A DNA stretch of 64,000 nucleotides from Methanosarcina acetivorans C2A (GCF_000007345.1 NC_003552.1:1240001-1304000); one strand, 5' to 3'; positions 36,872 to 57,690 are shown, numbered from the stretch's first letter. Numbers and translations: made by a program. Notes: generated from the letters alone by a model not told the origin.

Positions 36872-38596
36872 TCAAATTTCAAAATAACTTCTTGCTTGAT
36901 TTTTTAACGGAACTTTATTGATATTTTCAATCTCTTTAAACACGTAACGAAGCCTCTCTTCAACGATCTTTCCTTTTATAGTCCAGTAGAAAGGCCTCCT
37001 GTTTCCGATAGATGGAAATTTTTCCCGGGAAATGTCAATAGGGTGAAAATAAAAGATTGTATCGCCTCTGTTCAAACTTTGCTTCAGTCCTCTGAATTTC
37101 AAATGAGAACCTAAAAACCTCAGAGTAGGCCCGCCATATGTAGGAATCTTAATACCTATATCATAGTAAGCCCAGGGAAATTCAACAAAATTTCTCTTTT
37201 CGGAGGAAGGTTCGAGGCTTCCCGGGGCCGGATAATAGGGAAAGGAAGAAACATGTCTTAAAGAAGAATCCGATTTATTATACAGTGAATTCACCGATAC
37301 CGATGAATCGTACTTAAAACCGATTTTTTCTAGAGAGTCAAGCATCCATCCTGTAACTGCTCCGTTTGGTGCTCTATATCCGATAACTTCCTGACCGGAT
37401 GTCCTTTCAAGTAATTTTTTTGCATTCAGGGTCGTTACTTCAAATTCTTCAACATCGATAAGAGGCTCTTTTGTTTTCGTATCGACCACACATCTATGAT
37501 CCGCTCCGTGACATGCAATCTCATGCCCTTTCTCAGAAATGGATTCGATAAGTCCAGGATAACGTTTTACAACATCTGCAACAATAAAGAATGTCGCAGT
37601 GATATTGAACTCATCAAGAAGGTCCAGTGTTTTTCTTGTCGGTTCACTCAGGTAATCATACCTGTCATTCCATTTTTTAAAAAATTCGTTCACATCTTTA
37701 TATACGGAAAAACTGGACCCGCAGACCGATGGAATATGATACCAGTCTTCAACGTCAACCGTAATTGACATCTTGTTTTTACTTAACATCTTGTTTTTAC
37801 TTATAACCCGGAAATTTCTGTTTTTTTCACGCCATTTTATCAAGATTTTCTTCCCAAGATTAACTGACGTATCTGTAGAGTAATATAAACCCCATCCGAG
37901 TAAACTTGAAGGCCATCTTTCAGGATGCACTAAAATATAAAAATTATTTAATTCTCTTTTCTCTATGAGCTCAATAAGTTCATCAGTTGTTTCGGCAAAA
38001 ACCCGTTCGGTTTTTCCGGGAATACAGTCTCTTATACTATTTCTATGACCCCATGTTCTTCCGGTATCTGAGAAATAGTTGAGGTCGTCTTTTACGGATA
38101 GGTAGGCTTCGCCGGTTACACCGAAATCCCTGAAATCATAATTTTTCCAGAGCTCGCGATTGTCATGTTTTGAGAGAGGTTTTCCATGCATGCAGATCGT
38201 TTTTATCTCACACATTTCTCTCAACTTTTCCAGATTTGATTGAAAGAGGGCAAGTGCTTTTTTGTGATCTCCCTTTGCCTCACTTAAGGTTTCGTAATGA
38301 TAACCGATCTCATGACCCATACTTTTTATCTGCTTTATGATTTCAGGTTTGAATACATTTTTTACAGTCCTGAAATAATATGTTGACTTTATTCCAAGTT
38401 CATGTTCTATTCGGGCAGTAACCAGGGCACGTTCCGGCATCCTGTCAATATCGTGGCGCATCAATACAAAACATTCTGGATGCTCTTTCTCCATATATTC
38501 GGCCATCGTTATTGTGGGGTAATTACTCGATATTGCTTCACAGAGCCTAAGGAATTTATGGCTGGTAAAATCACGAGTCTCACTACTAATAAACAT
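36872..38596 (-). CDS. Fusion of two polysaccharide deacetylase-type domains
   Basis: 574 aa. Residues 1-265 repeat the distant deacetylase-like domain of the neighbour (FVLMRHDIDRMPERALVTAR, MGHEIGYHYETLSEAKGDHK). Residues about 270-574 are a standard NodB deacetylase: MSITVDVEDWYHIP (catalytic Asp-Glu-Asp), ATFFIVADVVKRYPGLIE, GHEIACHGADH (H-x3-H), VIGYRAPNGAVTGWML and FYFHPIDI. This C-terminal layout matches the deacetylases of XrtA/exosortase exopolysaccharide clusters. The join includes a short repeat (SKNKMLSKNKM). The fusion is unusual; both halves retain metal motifs. No signal peptide, so it is probably cytoplasmic. Confidence 0.82.
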   Translation of the reverse strand: MFISSETRDFTSHKFLRLCEAISSNYPTITMAEYMEKEHPECFVLMRHDIDRMPERALVTARIEHELGIKSTYYFRTVKNVFKPEIIKQIKSMGHEIGYHYETLSEAKGDHKKALALFQSNLEKLREMCEIKTICMHGKPLSKHDNRELWKNYDFRDFGVTGEAYLSVKDDLNYFSDTGRTWGHRNSIRDCIPGKTERVFAETTDELIELIEKRELNNFYILVHPERWPSSLLGWGLYYSTDTSVNLGKKILIKWREKNRNFRVISKNKMLSKNKMSITVDVEDWYHIPSVCGSSFSVYKDVNEFFKKWNDRYDYLSEPTRKTLDLLDEFNITATFFIVADVVKRYPGLIESISEKGHEIACHGADHRCVVDTKTKEPLIDVEEFEVTTLNAKKLLERTSGQEVIGYRAPNGAVTGWMLDSLEKIGFKYDSSVSVNSLYNKSDSSLRHVSSFPYYPAPGSLEPSSEKRNFVEFPWAYYDIGIKIPTYGGPTLRFLGSHLKFRGLKQSLNRGDTIFYFHPIDISREKFPSIGNRRPFYWTIKGKIVEERLRYVFKEIENINKVPLKNQARSYFEI

Positions 38597-38699
38597 CAGG
38601 GATCACCGTAAATTTTAGGGGAATGTATGCGAGACATTAAGCCTCTACTTTTCTATGAAAATTTTTATTCCCGGTTGAAGGCATACTTCACCCAATTAA

Positions 38700-40238
38700 T
38701 CAGTTTGGTTTTGCATAATTCAGCGATGTCGTCTTATTAACTTGCATGTCAAAGAACATGGCAAAAAGAAGTAATTGCATACCCATGAGCGAAATAAACA
38801 CATCCAAAAGTGGGTAATTTGCCGAAACAGATCCATGTAAAACTATTTTTTGTAAAAAAATCCATAGCCCAAACAAAAATCCTACTGGCACAAGCACCAT
38901 GCTGAGAATATAAAATAGTACAAGGGGATGGAAATCGAGAATCATGTACTTCATCTTCAATCTCCACAAAAAACCTCTAAAAATCATGGGGGCAACTTTT
39001 ATTATGTAGGCACTATATTTGATGGTTGACTTTTCTCTTCCATAACGTGCAGGCATGGCTACATCTATTGTTTGCAGTCCAAGGGCGTTGAGTTTTATAA
39101 GAAGATCGTTGCAGTAACCATAGTAAGTATAAACTGAATCCAGATCAATATCTTCAAGTGCTTCTCTGGATATTACTGTATAACCGTTTTGAGGGTCGGT
39201 AATATGCCAATATCCGCTTCCTACTTTTGTGATTAGAGTTAGGAGCCCGTTTCCGAAGGCTCGCCAGGTGCTCATTCCTTTCCTCATTTCTTTTGAAAGA
39301 AGGCGGTTGCCTTTAGTATAATCGGCTTTTCCCTCAATAATAGGAAAGAGTAACCGGGGTAGTTGAGAGGGGTCCATCTGGTTGTCTCCCGCCATAACCG
39401 CAACCATATCCATTTCATCAGCCAGAGCATACTTATACCCATTTATTATGGCTGCTCCGACACCTTTGTTGACTTTGTGGTGTATTGGCACTAGTCTTGG
39501 ATCGGTCATTCTGTCAATGATCTCTCCTGTTCGGTCGGAACTACTATCGTTTATGACATAGATCTTATCTATGTAATCCGGGATTCCTTCAATTGTTTCC
39601 TGGATCAAAAGTTCTTCGTTATAAGCCGGAACCACAACTCCGATCTTGTAGGCTTTAAAGAGATTTTTTTCGTGCTCTTCCTGCAGGTCTATGTGATAGG
39701 CATTTATTTTTTTTCTTTCACATATGGACATAATAGAACGAATTGAGTTAAGATATACATCAGAAAGATCAAGTTCCTCGAGGCAGGCTTTTGAGATTGC
39801 CAGAAACCCAACTGGTCTTTCTTCGGTCTTTTTATTTTTTATCAAATGAACGCTCTCGTGATTCCTTTTATGCCTGCCAATACACGTTCCTACCGTAAGG
39901 TCAAAGTTTCCTTCTCTAATAGGCTTAATCATTTCCGGGATTAATCTTGGATCTCTACAAACATCCATATCCATTGTGACCAGAATATCGGCACCTTTTG
40001 CAGCTTCAACACCTTTTCTCAGTGATAAATTTTTGTTTGTGCCTGAAAAACCCTGAATTACTTCAGCTCCTGCAGCTTCGGCCACTTCTGAACATTGATC
40101 TGAACTGCAGTTATTTACAACGATTATCCGTTCTGCATAACGCTTAGCGATAAGCACGACTGTCCCTATTTCCAATTCTTGGTTAAAAGCAGGAAGAATA
40201 ACTGTAATCTCCGATAAACCCTCCTTATACATATTCAT
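38700..40238 (-). CDS. Two-domain family 2 glycosyltransferase with C-terminal membrane helices
   Basis: 512 aa. Domain 1 (about 8-200): TVILPAFNQELEIGTVV, IIVVNNCSSDQCSEV, LVTMDMDVCRDP (D-x-D). Domain 2 (about 205-430): VVVPAYNEELLIQETIEGIP, IYVINDSSSDRTGEI and VAVMAGDNQMDP, as in dolichyl-phosphate hexose synthases. Two hydrophobic helices follow (VLFYILSMVLVPVGFLFGLW and FISLMGMQLLLFAMFF). This suggests that a lipid-linked sugar is made at the membrane. It is the first gene of the minus-strand operon, with a long AT-rich upstream region. Having two GT2 domains in one chain is uncommon. Confidence 0.85.
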   Translation of the reverse strand: MNMYKEGLSEITVILPAFNQELEIGTVVLIAKRYAERIIVVNNCSSDQCSEVAEAAGAEVIQGFSGTNKNLSLRKGVEAAKGADILVTMDMDVCRDPRLIPEMIKPIREGNFDLTVGTCIGRHKRNHESVHLIKNKKTEERPVGFLAISKACLEELDLSDVYLNSIRSIMSICERKKINAYHIDLQEEHEKNLFKAYKIGVVVPAYNEELLIQETIEGIPDYIDKIYVINDSSSDRTGEIIDRMTDPRLVPIHHKVNKGVGAAIINGYKYALADEMDMVAVMAGDNQMDPSQLPRLLFPIIEGKADYTKGNRLLSKEMRKGMSTWRAFGNGLLTLITKVGSGYWHITDPQNGYTVISREALEDIDLDSVYTYYGYCNDLLIKLNALGLQTIDVAMPARYGREKSTIKYSAYIIKVAPMIFRGFLWRLKMKYMILDFHPLVLFYILSMVLVPVGFLFGLWIFLQKIVLHGSVSANYPLLDVFISLMGMQLLLFAMFFDMQVNKTTSLNYAKPN

Positions 40239-41364
40239 ACACCCACAGCCGAAATACTATCTTTCATTTTAGTTTTCTTGAATCGGAAAAGATTAACCCA
40301 CCAACTAAATTCGGAATAACTGTATCTAAATTGTAGTACACCAACTACAAATCATTTTATAATGTAATACATGCTAAATAATAGCAAAGAATTCTTATTT
40401 CTTCCTAACATTCCATTGTTTGTAAGATTGATTTGCAAATTGAACATATCAATATAAATAGCTTTGGATATTCCTTTATTTCATAAAGGATAAATATCTA
40501 TTAAACTGGAATCTTTTTTAAATGATGTATTTTTACAACTATTTACTGAAAATTGTATTAATAAATGGGATATCCTATTAAATATATAATTAGTATTTCC
40601 GTAGTTGTTTATAATCTCTGTCCAATTCTTCTTTAATTTATTCAATTAACCGTAAAAGTTCGATGTGAGAGCAATAATTTTAGAAGAGAGGCTCCCATAA
40701 CTATTTTTTTTAAGAAATGTATTCCTCCTAAGAAATAAGGGAAGATTCTATTTAAAATGTAATCCAAAAAAGAAAGAGGAGGAGCATGATTATTTTATGA
40801 AAAATCCGGACCTATATCAAGACATTATATATTTTTTTAATTATACTATATTAAAAAGTTAGTGTCATTTTCATGTACATATAATATAAGGAAATTTGAA
40901 TCCTTATTTAATCATTGTAATCCACCTGGTTATTTTCTAATGACTGTTCTAAGACTGAAATAAAAGTTTCCAAGTAATTATAAAAATCTTTGATCAAAAA
41001 AGAATGTTTTGAACTATTATATTTGAATGTTTTGAACTATTATTTTTATATGTATACTCTTTATAGGTTATACTTGTGATTGTTTCATGGATAACGTTTT
41101 CAGAGAATATTTATATTCCTGGCGAATTAATCTCTGGATTCAAAAATTTCTTACAATCTCTAAACCATAATAATCTTTATAGCATCAATCAATACATTCG
41201 TGCTTATTAATCAGATTTGGAGAGTACCATCTTAAGTTGCCTTCGTTTGAAGTAAAAAGTGGGACCTAAGATCCCGCTTTATTTCTATTAAGAAAATCTC
41301 TCCTATCGCGATTCTTACATCTGGATAAATATATGAGAGGCTGAGCAAATACGGAGAAATAAGT
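40239..41364. other. Long AT-rich intergenic region
   Basis: 1.1 kb between two divergent transcripts. No gene could be supported. A 19-bp direct repeat (GAATGTTTTGAACTATTAT) occurs twice at about 41003-41042. A TATA-like AAATATATG lies about 30 bp before the gene at 41365. The GT2 operon promoter must also lie here. Confidence 0.5.
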
Positions 41365-42216
41365 ATGACATATTTCGACAAACAAACAAGAATTTTCTGG
41401 AAATTAGCAGGAAATCCAGAAGTACGACAGAAAAACTCAAAGCATCAGGGTAAGGAAACCCTTGCATATTTTCTCCTTCTTCTTATCGCTCTACCCGAAT
41501 CTTTAATCTATTCTGAACATACTCAAACTGCTCTCTTGCTGTATGCAGTTCTACTGGTAGCTCTATCTTCAATCTCAATATTTGTGAAAGAGCAGGAAAT
41601 CCGCAACATCTGCCAGGTTTTACTGTTATTTCCTATTCTCCGCCTTACGAATTTTTCAGTGCCGTTCTTCCCGGAAAGCCCTCTTCTCTTCTTTGTGTTC
41701 GTTTACAGTCCTATACTAATTCCTTTAACCATTGTTGTGATTCGTCAACAGTTTACATATGAACAACTAGGACTCAATTTCAAAAATGTAGGCTATTATC
41801 TCCCAATCTCTATTCTTATCGGTTTCGTCCTCGGGTACGGTGAATCTCTTCTCATCCAGACAACCTCACTTATTCCTGATCTTTCTTTTATAAATATCTT
41901 AAAACTTATAGTTGTAATGGTTTTATTTGTCGGAATTATTGAAGAATTAATATTCAGATCAATCCTCCAGACAAGACTTGAGGAAATATTTGGGACACGA
42001 AGTGGTCTGGTTCTTTCAAGCCTGGTTTTTGGATTCATGAACTCCGGTTATGGGACTTCATATGAGATCTTATACGCTTCCTTTGCAGGATTTATAATTG
42101 GATATTTGTTTTATAAGACAAGAAGCCTTCCTTTCATTGCACTGACACACGGCTTTATAAACGTATTTTCGTTTGGAATTCTACCTCTTATGGGTTATGG
42201 GTTTGGCTTTTTCTGA
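41365..42216 (+). CDS. CPBP-family intramembrane metalloprotease
   Basis: 283 aa with about eight hydrophobic helices. It has the CPBP (CAAX protease/bacteriocin-processing) motifs: IIEELIFRSILQTRLEEIFG (the EE-x3-R glutamates), the F-x3-N/H position in FGFMNSGYGTS, and LTHGFINVFSFG (catalytic His). Members of this family cleave prenylated or other membrane-embedded peptides; the archaeal targets are not known. Start at the ATG following GGAGAAATAAGT. Neighbours give no clear partner. Confidence 0.85.
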   Translation: MTYFDKQTRIFWKLAGNPEVRQKNSKHQGKETLAYFLLLLIALPESLIYSEHTQTALLLYAVLLVALSSISIFVKEQEIRNICQVLLLFPILRLTNFSVPFFPESPLLFFVFVYSPILIPLTIVVIRQQFTYEQLGLNFKNVGYYLPISILIGFVLGYGESLLIQTTSLIPDLSFINILKLIVVMVLFVGIIEELIFRSILQTRLEEIFGTRSGLVLSSLVFGFMNSGYGTSYEILYASFAGFIIGYLFYKTRSLPFIALTHGFINVFSFGILPLMGYGFGFF

Positions 42217-42342
42217 ATGTGAGTCAACATTTTTGGAAAAAACATCAAGTTTTAATATTTAATTCTCTGGATAATATACAAAATTGTTAAGTACCAAGCT
42301 TCGAATAGCATAAATGTTCAATTTTATAAGAGTTGACTTCGT

Positions 42343-42585
42343 ATGTTTACAAGCATAATCAATACTACACTATCAAGTACAGTTTTTACGAATATGGTGT
42401 GCAGTCTCCCAGATTACTGTATTTTCTCTATGGTCGGATTGAGTTTACTTCTTAGTATCAAGTATGTCCTTTCAGGATCAAGTTTCTGGGAAGAGTTTAC
42501 AGAAAGTTCTTTCAATATGGGGATTTTTCCATTGTTATTGTTATTTATCTGGATAATCATTTATCGTGTTTTTAATGCTTTGTAA
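42343..42585 (+). CDS. Small membrane protein
   Basis: 80 aa with two hydrophobic segments (CIFSMVGLSLLLSIKYVL and GIFPLLLLFIWIIIYRVF) separated by an acidic loop. I do not recognise the family. It is in the same direction as the CPBP gene after a 126-bp gap, so cotranscription is possible but not shown. Confidence 0.5.
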   Translation: MFTSIINTTLSSTVFTNMVCSLPDYCIFSMVGLSLLLSIKYVLSGSSFWEEFTESSFNMGIFPLLLLFIWIIIYRVFNAL

Positions 42586-42588
42586 TTC

Positions 42589-42776
42589 AGCAAGTGGCTT
42601 ATGAAGCCGGGAGCAGGCTTGCAATAAACGTGGCAATGGTCGGGGTAGTTTCGGGGTTACCTGCCCATCCCGAAAAAGGCTCTGCTTGAGAGTGTGAAGG
42701 CTCTTGTGCCGCAGAAGACAATTGAGATTAATGTCAGGGCTTTTGAGATGGGAAGGCAGAAGGTAGAGGAAAGCTA
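42589..42776 (+). pseudogene. iorB: iorB remnant (indolepyruvate oxidoreductase beta subunit, C-terminal)
   Basis: The sequence reads VAYEAGSRLAINVAMVGVVSG and then, after one extra T (about 42657), YLPIPKKALLESVKALVPQ and IEINVRAFEMGRQKVEES plus stop. This matches the C-terminus of IorB, whose family ends with PVKKEAL...NLKAFELG-type sequence. Only about 60 codons survive and one is frameshifted. Codons are GC-rich, unlike the local background, so it is a relic of a native gene lost from this position. Confidence 0.7.
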
Positions 42777-43295
42777 AATCTTTCCTTTTTTTTGAATCAG
42801 GAAGGTTTCAGCCTTTCCTTTTTTCTCAATTTTTTTAGTCCGCCGATCCTTCAGTTCTTTTTTCTTATCTATAATTGCTCTCAGAGTAAGTACAAAAAAG
42901 ATAACACAGATATGTGCAAGTACGAGCCTGATGAGGTTTGAGATCGCATCTGCTACACTCGGATCACGGTACGGCAGAAAAGTCTGGAATATTTCGTTCA
43001 ATATGCCGTAAGCAGTCCCAATGAATACTGCACCAATTGCCGAATATTTTACAAGTGCCGAGTTTTTTGAGCTTAAAAAACGAAGTATAGTAAAACTCCG
43101 AGTCCGAAGTATATCTCCACATGCCCAAGGTCTATGGATGCGTTCTGAACTGTATGAAGCGAGGCAAGTAAAAAAGTCTACTACAGAAGACAGATCATTC
43201 GCAAGGAGAGCATTTCTGATCGGATATCCCATGTCCATTTTCAGGAGATTTTTGAGGTACCCTATTCCGGCGCTGACTGAGAGGTAAAAAACCAT
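42774..43295 (-). pseudogene. VanZ-like membrane protein, frameshifted
   Basis: The C-terminal part (from about 43075 down) is VanZ-like: AVFIGTAYGILNEIFQTFLP, YRDPSVADAISNLI (the conserved E..Q..P.R..S..D...N), then a basic tail. Upstream, the reading that fits the family (LHTVQNASIDLGHVEIYFG, LGVLLYFVF) is in another frame, ending at a T-run near 43080. The annotated frame there is not family-like. Two indels, or decay, have therefore hit the first half. A full-frame product of 173 aa would be possible but chimeric. Confidence 0.6.
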
Positions 43296-43323
43296 AATTG
43301 AATATAATGTGGTAATTATAACC

Positions 43324-43440
43324 GGCTCTTCGCTGTTTCGTATGGGTTGAAAATAATTACTCAGTTAGAAAGTAATCAGGAAAAACAGGGAAACATCAAG
43401 CTTGAATTTGATAGTTACCCACTCAAAACATCGAAGAGCC
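43324..43440. mobile_element. 117-bp MITE with ISL3-type ends
   Basis: The inverted ends are GGCTCTTCGCTGTTTC and, from the right, GGCTCTTCGATGTTTT, similar over 24 bp. The perfect 8-bp duplication TTATAACC lies at 43316-43323 and 43441-43448. GGCTCTT ends with 8-bp duplications are characteristic of ISL3. No coding capacity; no ISL3 transposase is present in the window. Confidence 0.85.
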
Positions 43441-43494
43441 TTATAACCTTAGTTCTGCATTTTTAAGCGCATGGACGTCGTCTGATGCTGACTT

Positions 43495-43626
43495 ATGCGC
43501 TTAAGTTCTAAAACAGTTGAAGTATATGTAACAGCAAATGTACCTGAATTCCCAACCATTGCCGCTTCTATGGCAGGTATACTAGGGCTTCTTTTCATCA
43601 TCGGACGTAAGAAAGAAGGGCTGTAA
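43495..43626 (+). pseudogene. PEF-CTERM surface protein, C-terminal remnant
   Basis: The frame MRLSSKTVEVYVTANVPEF continues PTIAASMAGILGLLF and IIGRKKEGL, then stop. This is a textbook PEF-CTERM tail: the Pro-Glu-Phe motif, a transmembrane helix and a basic end. It is the sorting signal recognised by archaeosortase C-type enzymes. The extracellular domain is missing. An inverted repeat (TTAAGCGCAT at 43463-43472 / ATGCGCTTAA at 43495-43504) sits at the break point, so an element or deletion removed the rest. Confidence 0.7.
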
Positions 43627-43983
43627 TTCCCCCCACAACTCTTCTTTTCCTTAAAATTTTCAAACTTTTTTTTCTTTATTAACTAATTTTTTTCCTTTTA
43701 AAACCCTGCAAAACTTCTTCACTTCTCAAGTGTCTATCTTCAGAAACTATGTTTCCTAAAGTTATTTACTCATCTGATATCTAGCTATTTACAATCGTAT
43801 TTACGATTAGATAGGTGGGTTTGAGCAAAATTCTGGGGAGTTAGTGTTCTGGCAGCATAATATCCTACTTAATTAATATATTTATTTAACAATGCTCCGC
43901 TACGCCTTTAATTTCTTTTCGTGGAATAAAATACGTGGCTGCTGCCTTTTAAAAAACGTTATCGAAAATGGAAGTTAAAACAA
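43627..43983. other. Intergenic region
   Basis: T-rich sequence after the PEF-CTERM stop could terminate transcription. No gene seen up to the first zinc-finger gene. Confidence 0.4.
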
Positions 43984-44151
43984 GTGGGTGATATTCTGGA
44001 GTATGTAAGAAAAATATGCCCTATTTGTGGGCGCGAGTTTACAGTCCTGAAAAAATTTGAGGAAAAGGCAATTTATTGTACGCTTGAATGCCTTTCAGCA
44101 TCTCAGGGGAAGATAAAGAGAGAGAAAGCTTCCTCCTTCATGTCTGTATAA
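43984..44151 (+). CDS. Small zinc-finger protein, copy 1
   Basis: Protein of about 51-55 aa: LEYVRKICPICGREFTVL, EEKAIYCTLECLSASQ, ending SSFMSV. Cys pairs CPIC and CTLEC suggest one zinc site. It is a clear paralogue of the gene at 44550-44705. The position of the other copy's ATG is CTG here (43996), so the start is that CTG, an in-frame GTG at 43984, or the gene is dead. GGTGAT precedes the CTG as in the paralogue. Confidence 0.5.
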   Translation: MGDILEYVRKICPICGREFTVLKKFEEKAIYCTLECLSASQGKIKREKASSFMSV

Positions 44152-44460
44152 ATTCATTCTGTTTCATCGTAAACAGTATGATTTATTTATTTTTTAGTTT
44201 TTTTTATTTTTAACTCCCGGTCTCTTCTTTTATTTATGTGGTTTTTTCCCATTGCTACTGTTACCAGGCAAAGTTTTGTGTATGCTTGGGTAATATATTC
44301 ATAGAGATATTTTAAAATACATATTATTTTTTTTACAAAGTTTCTTATAAGTTGAGGTCTTATTCTTTTAATCAATTTTTGTTAATTGTTAGGAGATCAA
44401 TGATATGGGAATTGTCGATCCGGAACTTTTTAATGTTCTCTCTGGGGGAATGATTCGAAA
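44152..44460. other. T-rich intergenic region
   Basis: A run of T and T-rich blocks after 44160 may terminate transcription. A tiny frame at 44404-44463 (MGIVDPELFNVLSG) may be a relic. No supported gene. Confidence 0.35.
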
Positions 44461-44550
44461 ATGACCCTTACGATTGCAGAGGGACGGATGGTTCTGTATG
44501 CCAGAACACATCCTGGAAACTGGATACTAAAACAGGTTGGTGATATTTAA
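44461..44550 (+). other. Short ORF before the second zinc-finger gene
   Basis: 29 codons (MTLTIAEGRMVLYARTHPG, then WILKQVGDI, stop), overlapping the next start in TAATG. The end (W-LKQVGDI) is also found, fused in frame, just before copy 1 (RKWKLKQVGDI). It is therefore either a conserved upstream piece or the tail of a duplicated lost gene. Confidence 0.35.
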
Positions 44551-44705
44551 TGGAATATGTAAAAAAAATCTGCCCGATTTGCGGAAGTGAGCTCATAGTC
44601 CTGAAAGAGGTGGAAGAAAAGGCAGTTTACTGTACTCTCGAATGTCTTTTAATCTCTCAGGAAAGGATGAAGGGAGAGGATATTTCTTCTTTTATGTCTG
44701 TATAA
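44550..44705 (+). CDS. Small zinc-finger protein, copy 2
   Basis: 51 aa: MEYVKKICPICGSELIVL, EEKAVYCTLECLLISQ, ending ISSFMSV. Cys-x2-Cys and Cys-x3-Cys suggest a single zinc ribbon. GGTGAT lies 5 nt before the ATG, a spacing seen before many genes in this window. The function is unknown; its size suggests a regulator or a protein-interaction module. Confidence 0.6.
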   Translation: MEYVKKICPICGSELIVLKEVEEKAVYCTLECLLISQERMKGEDISSFMSV

Positions 44706-45284
44706 GTTAGTGCTTTCGTTTCAGATCCAGGGAATTCTTAAAGTGGTTCTGGAAGTCGGAGGGCGGGTTGAAATGGTAGCCGGAAGGGCGATCATCGCCG
44801 GCCTTGATAGCAACTCTGCCAAATTGGTTAAGAGAACATCGGGCGTGGAGCTTGCAGGCGAGATAAACTTCAGGGGCAGGAGGGTCCCTAAAATCGTAAA
44901 AAATGTTTCTGCCGAACCAGGCAGAGCCCTGAGCTTTTTCAGGTTCTTTTCCATCCGAAAACTTTTTTGCTTCTTTTTTACAGGGCTCCGTTTTCCGAAC
45001 TAACTCCCGGGAGCTATAACTTGCAGACGCTGCTGATAAATCGCTGCTGCTGACGGCTTGCTGTCTGGTTTGTTGTCCTGAATGTATTATATAGGGGCTT
45101 CACAATATGTGAAGATGCTTCATGCGGTGTAATTAAGATGCTTCACAACGGCTTATTAACCGGCCAGCTCGGAACGGCATGTTAATCTGTATAACCCTCG
45201 AAGCCTTCAACTTTTTAATTTACTGACTTTTTTCTCCCCTGCAATTGATTCTTCTTCCTCATTTTACTTCTCCCCCTGCAAAGG
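44706..45284 (+). other. GC-rich stretch with an unrecognised coding-like frame, then intergenic
   Basis: 44710-44940 is open (FQIQGILKVVLEVGGRVEMV, AGRAIIAGLDSNSAKLVKRT, RRVPKIVKNVSAEPGRAL). It has codon-like GC bias, unlike neighbouring AT-rich spacers. No plausible start fits and the frame decays into T-rich sequence, so it is probably a gene fragment; I do not recognise it. Further on, CTTCACAATATGTGAAG (about 45102-45118) is a 7-bp palindrome with related GATGCTTCA copies nearby (45114, 45138), possibly an operator. Confidence 0.35.
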
Positions 45285-45307
45285 CTTTATATATTAGATG
45301 TGCTATT
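45285..45307 (+). promoter_or_regulatory. Promoter of the ribosomal-protein operon
   Basis: CTTTATATATTAGATGTGC contains a strong archaeal TATA box. Nearly the same block stands before secY (57591-57610). It lies about 690 bp upstream of the uL3 start, which implies a long leader. Confidence 0.65.
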
Positions 45308-48011
<2,704 letters not shown>

Positions 48012-48018
48012 GGTGTGA

Positions 48019-48738
<720 letters not shown>

Positions 48739-48741
48739 TGA

Positions 48742-49164
<423 letters not shown>

Positions 49165-49169
49165 GGTGA

Positions 49170-53579
<4,410 letters not shown>

Positions 53580-53586
53580 GGTGATT

Positions 53587-56013
<2,427 letters not shown>

Positions 56014-56019
56014 GGTGAT

Positions 56020-57115
<1,096 letters not shown>

Positions 57116-57122
57116 GGTGGTT

Positions 57123-57585
<463 letters not shown>

Positions 57586-57590
57586 ATAAC

Positions 57591-57610
57591 TTTTTATATT
57601 AGATGTGATA
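57591..57610 (+). promoter_or_regulatory. Promoter of secY-adk
   Basis: TTTTTATATTAGATGTGATA contains a TATA box and shares the TATATTAGATGTG block with the operon promoter at 45285-45307. It lies 81 bp before secY. Confidence 0.6.
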
Positions 57611-57690
57611 TATACCATTATCTTACGGTAAAAACATAATCTAATATTTAGTATAGTATCAATAAACGTATATTTTGAATGGTGTAATCG

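Noticed and set aside
44721-44954. Minus-strand frame opposite the GC-rich fragment
   Set aside because: The plus-strand frame looks more protein-like; neither is a supported gene.
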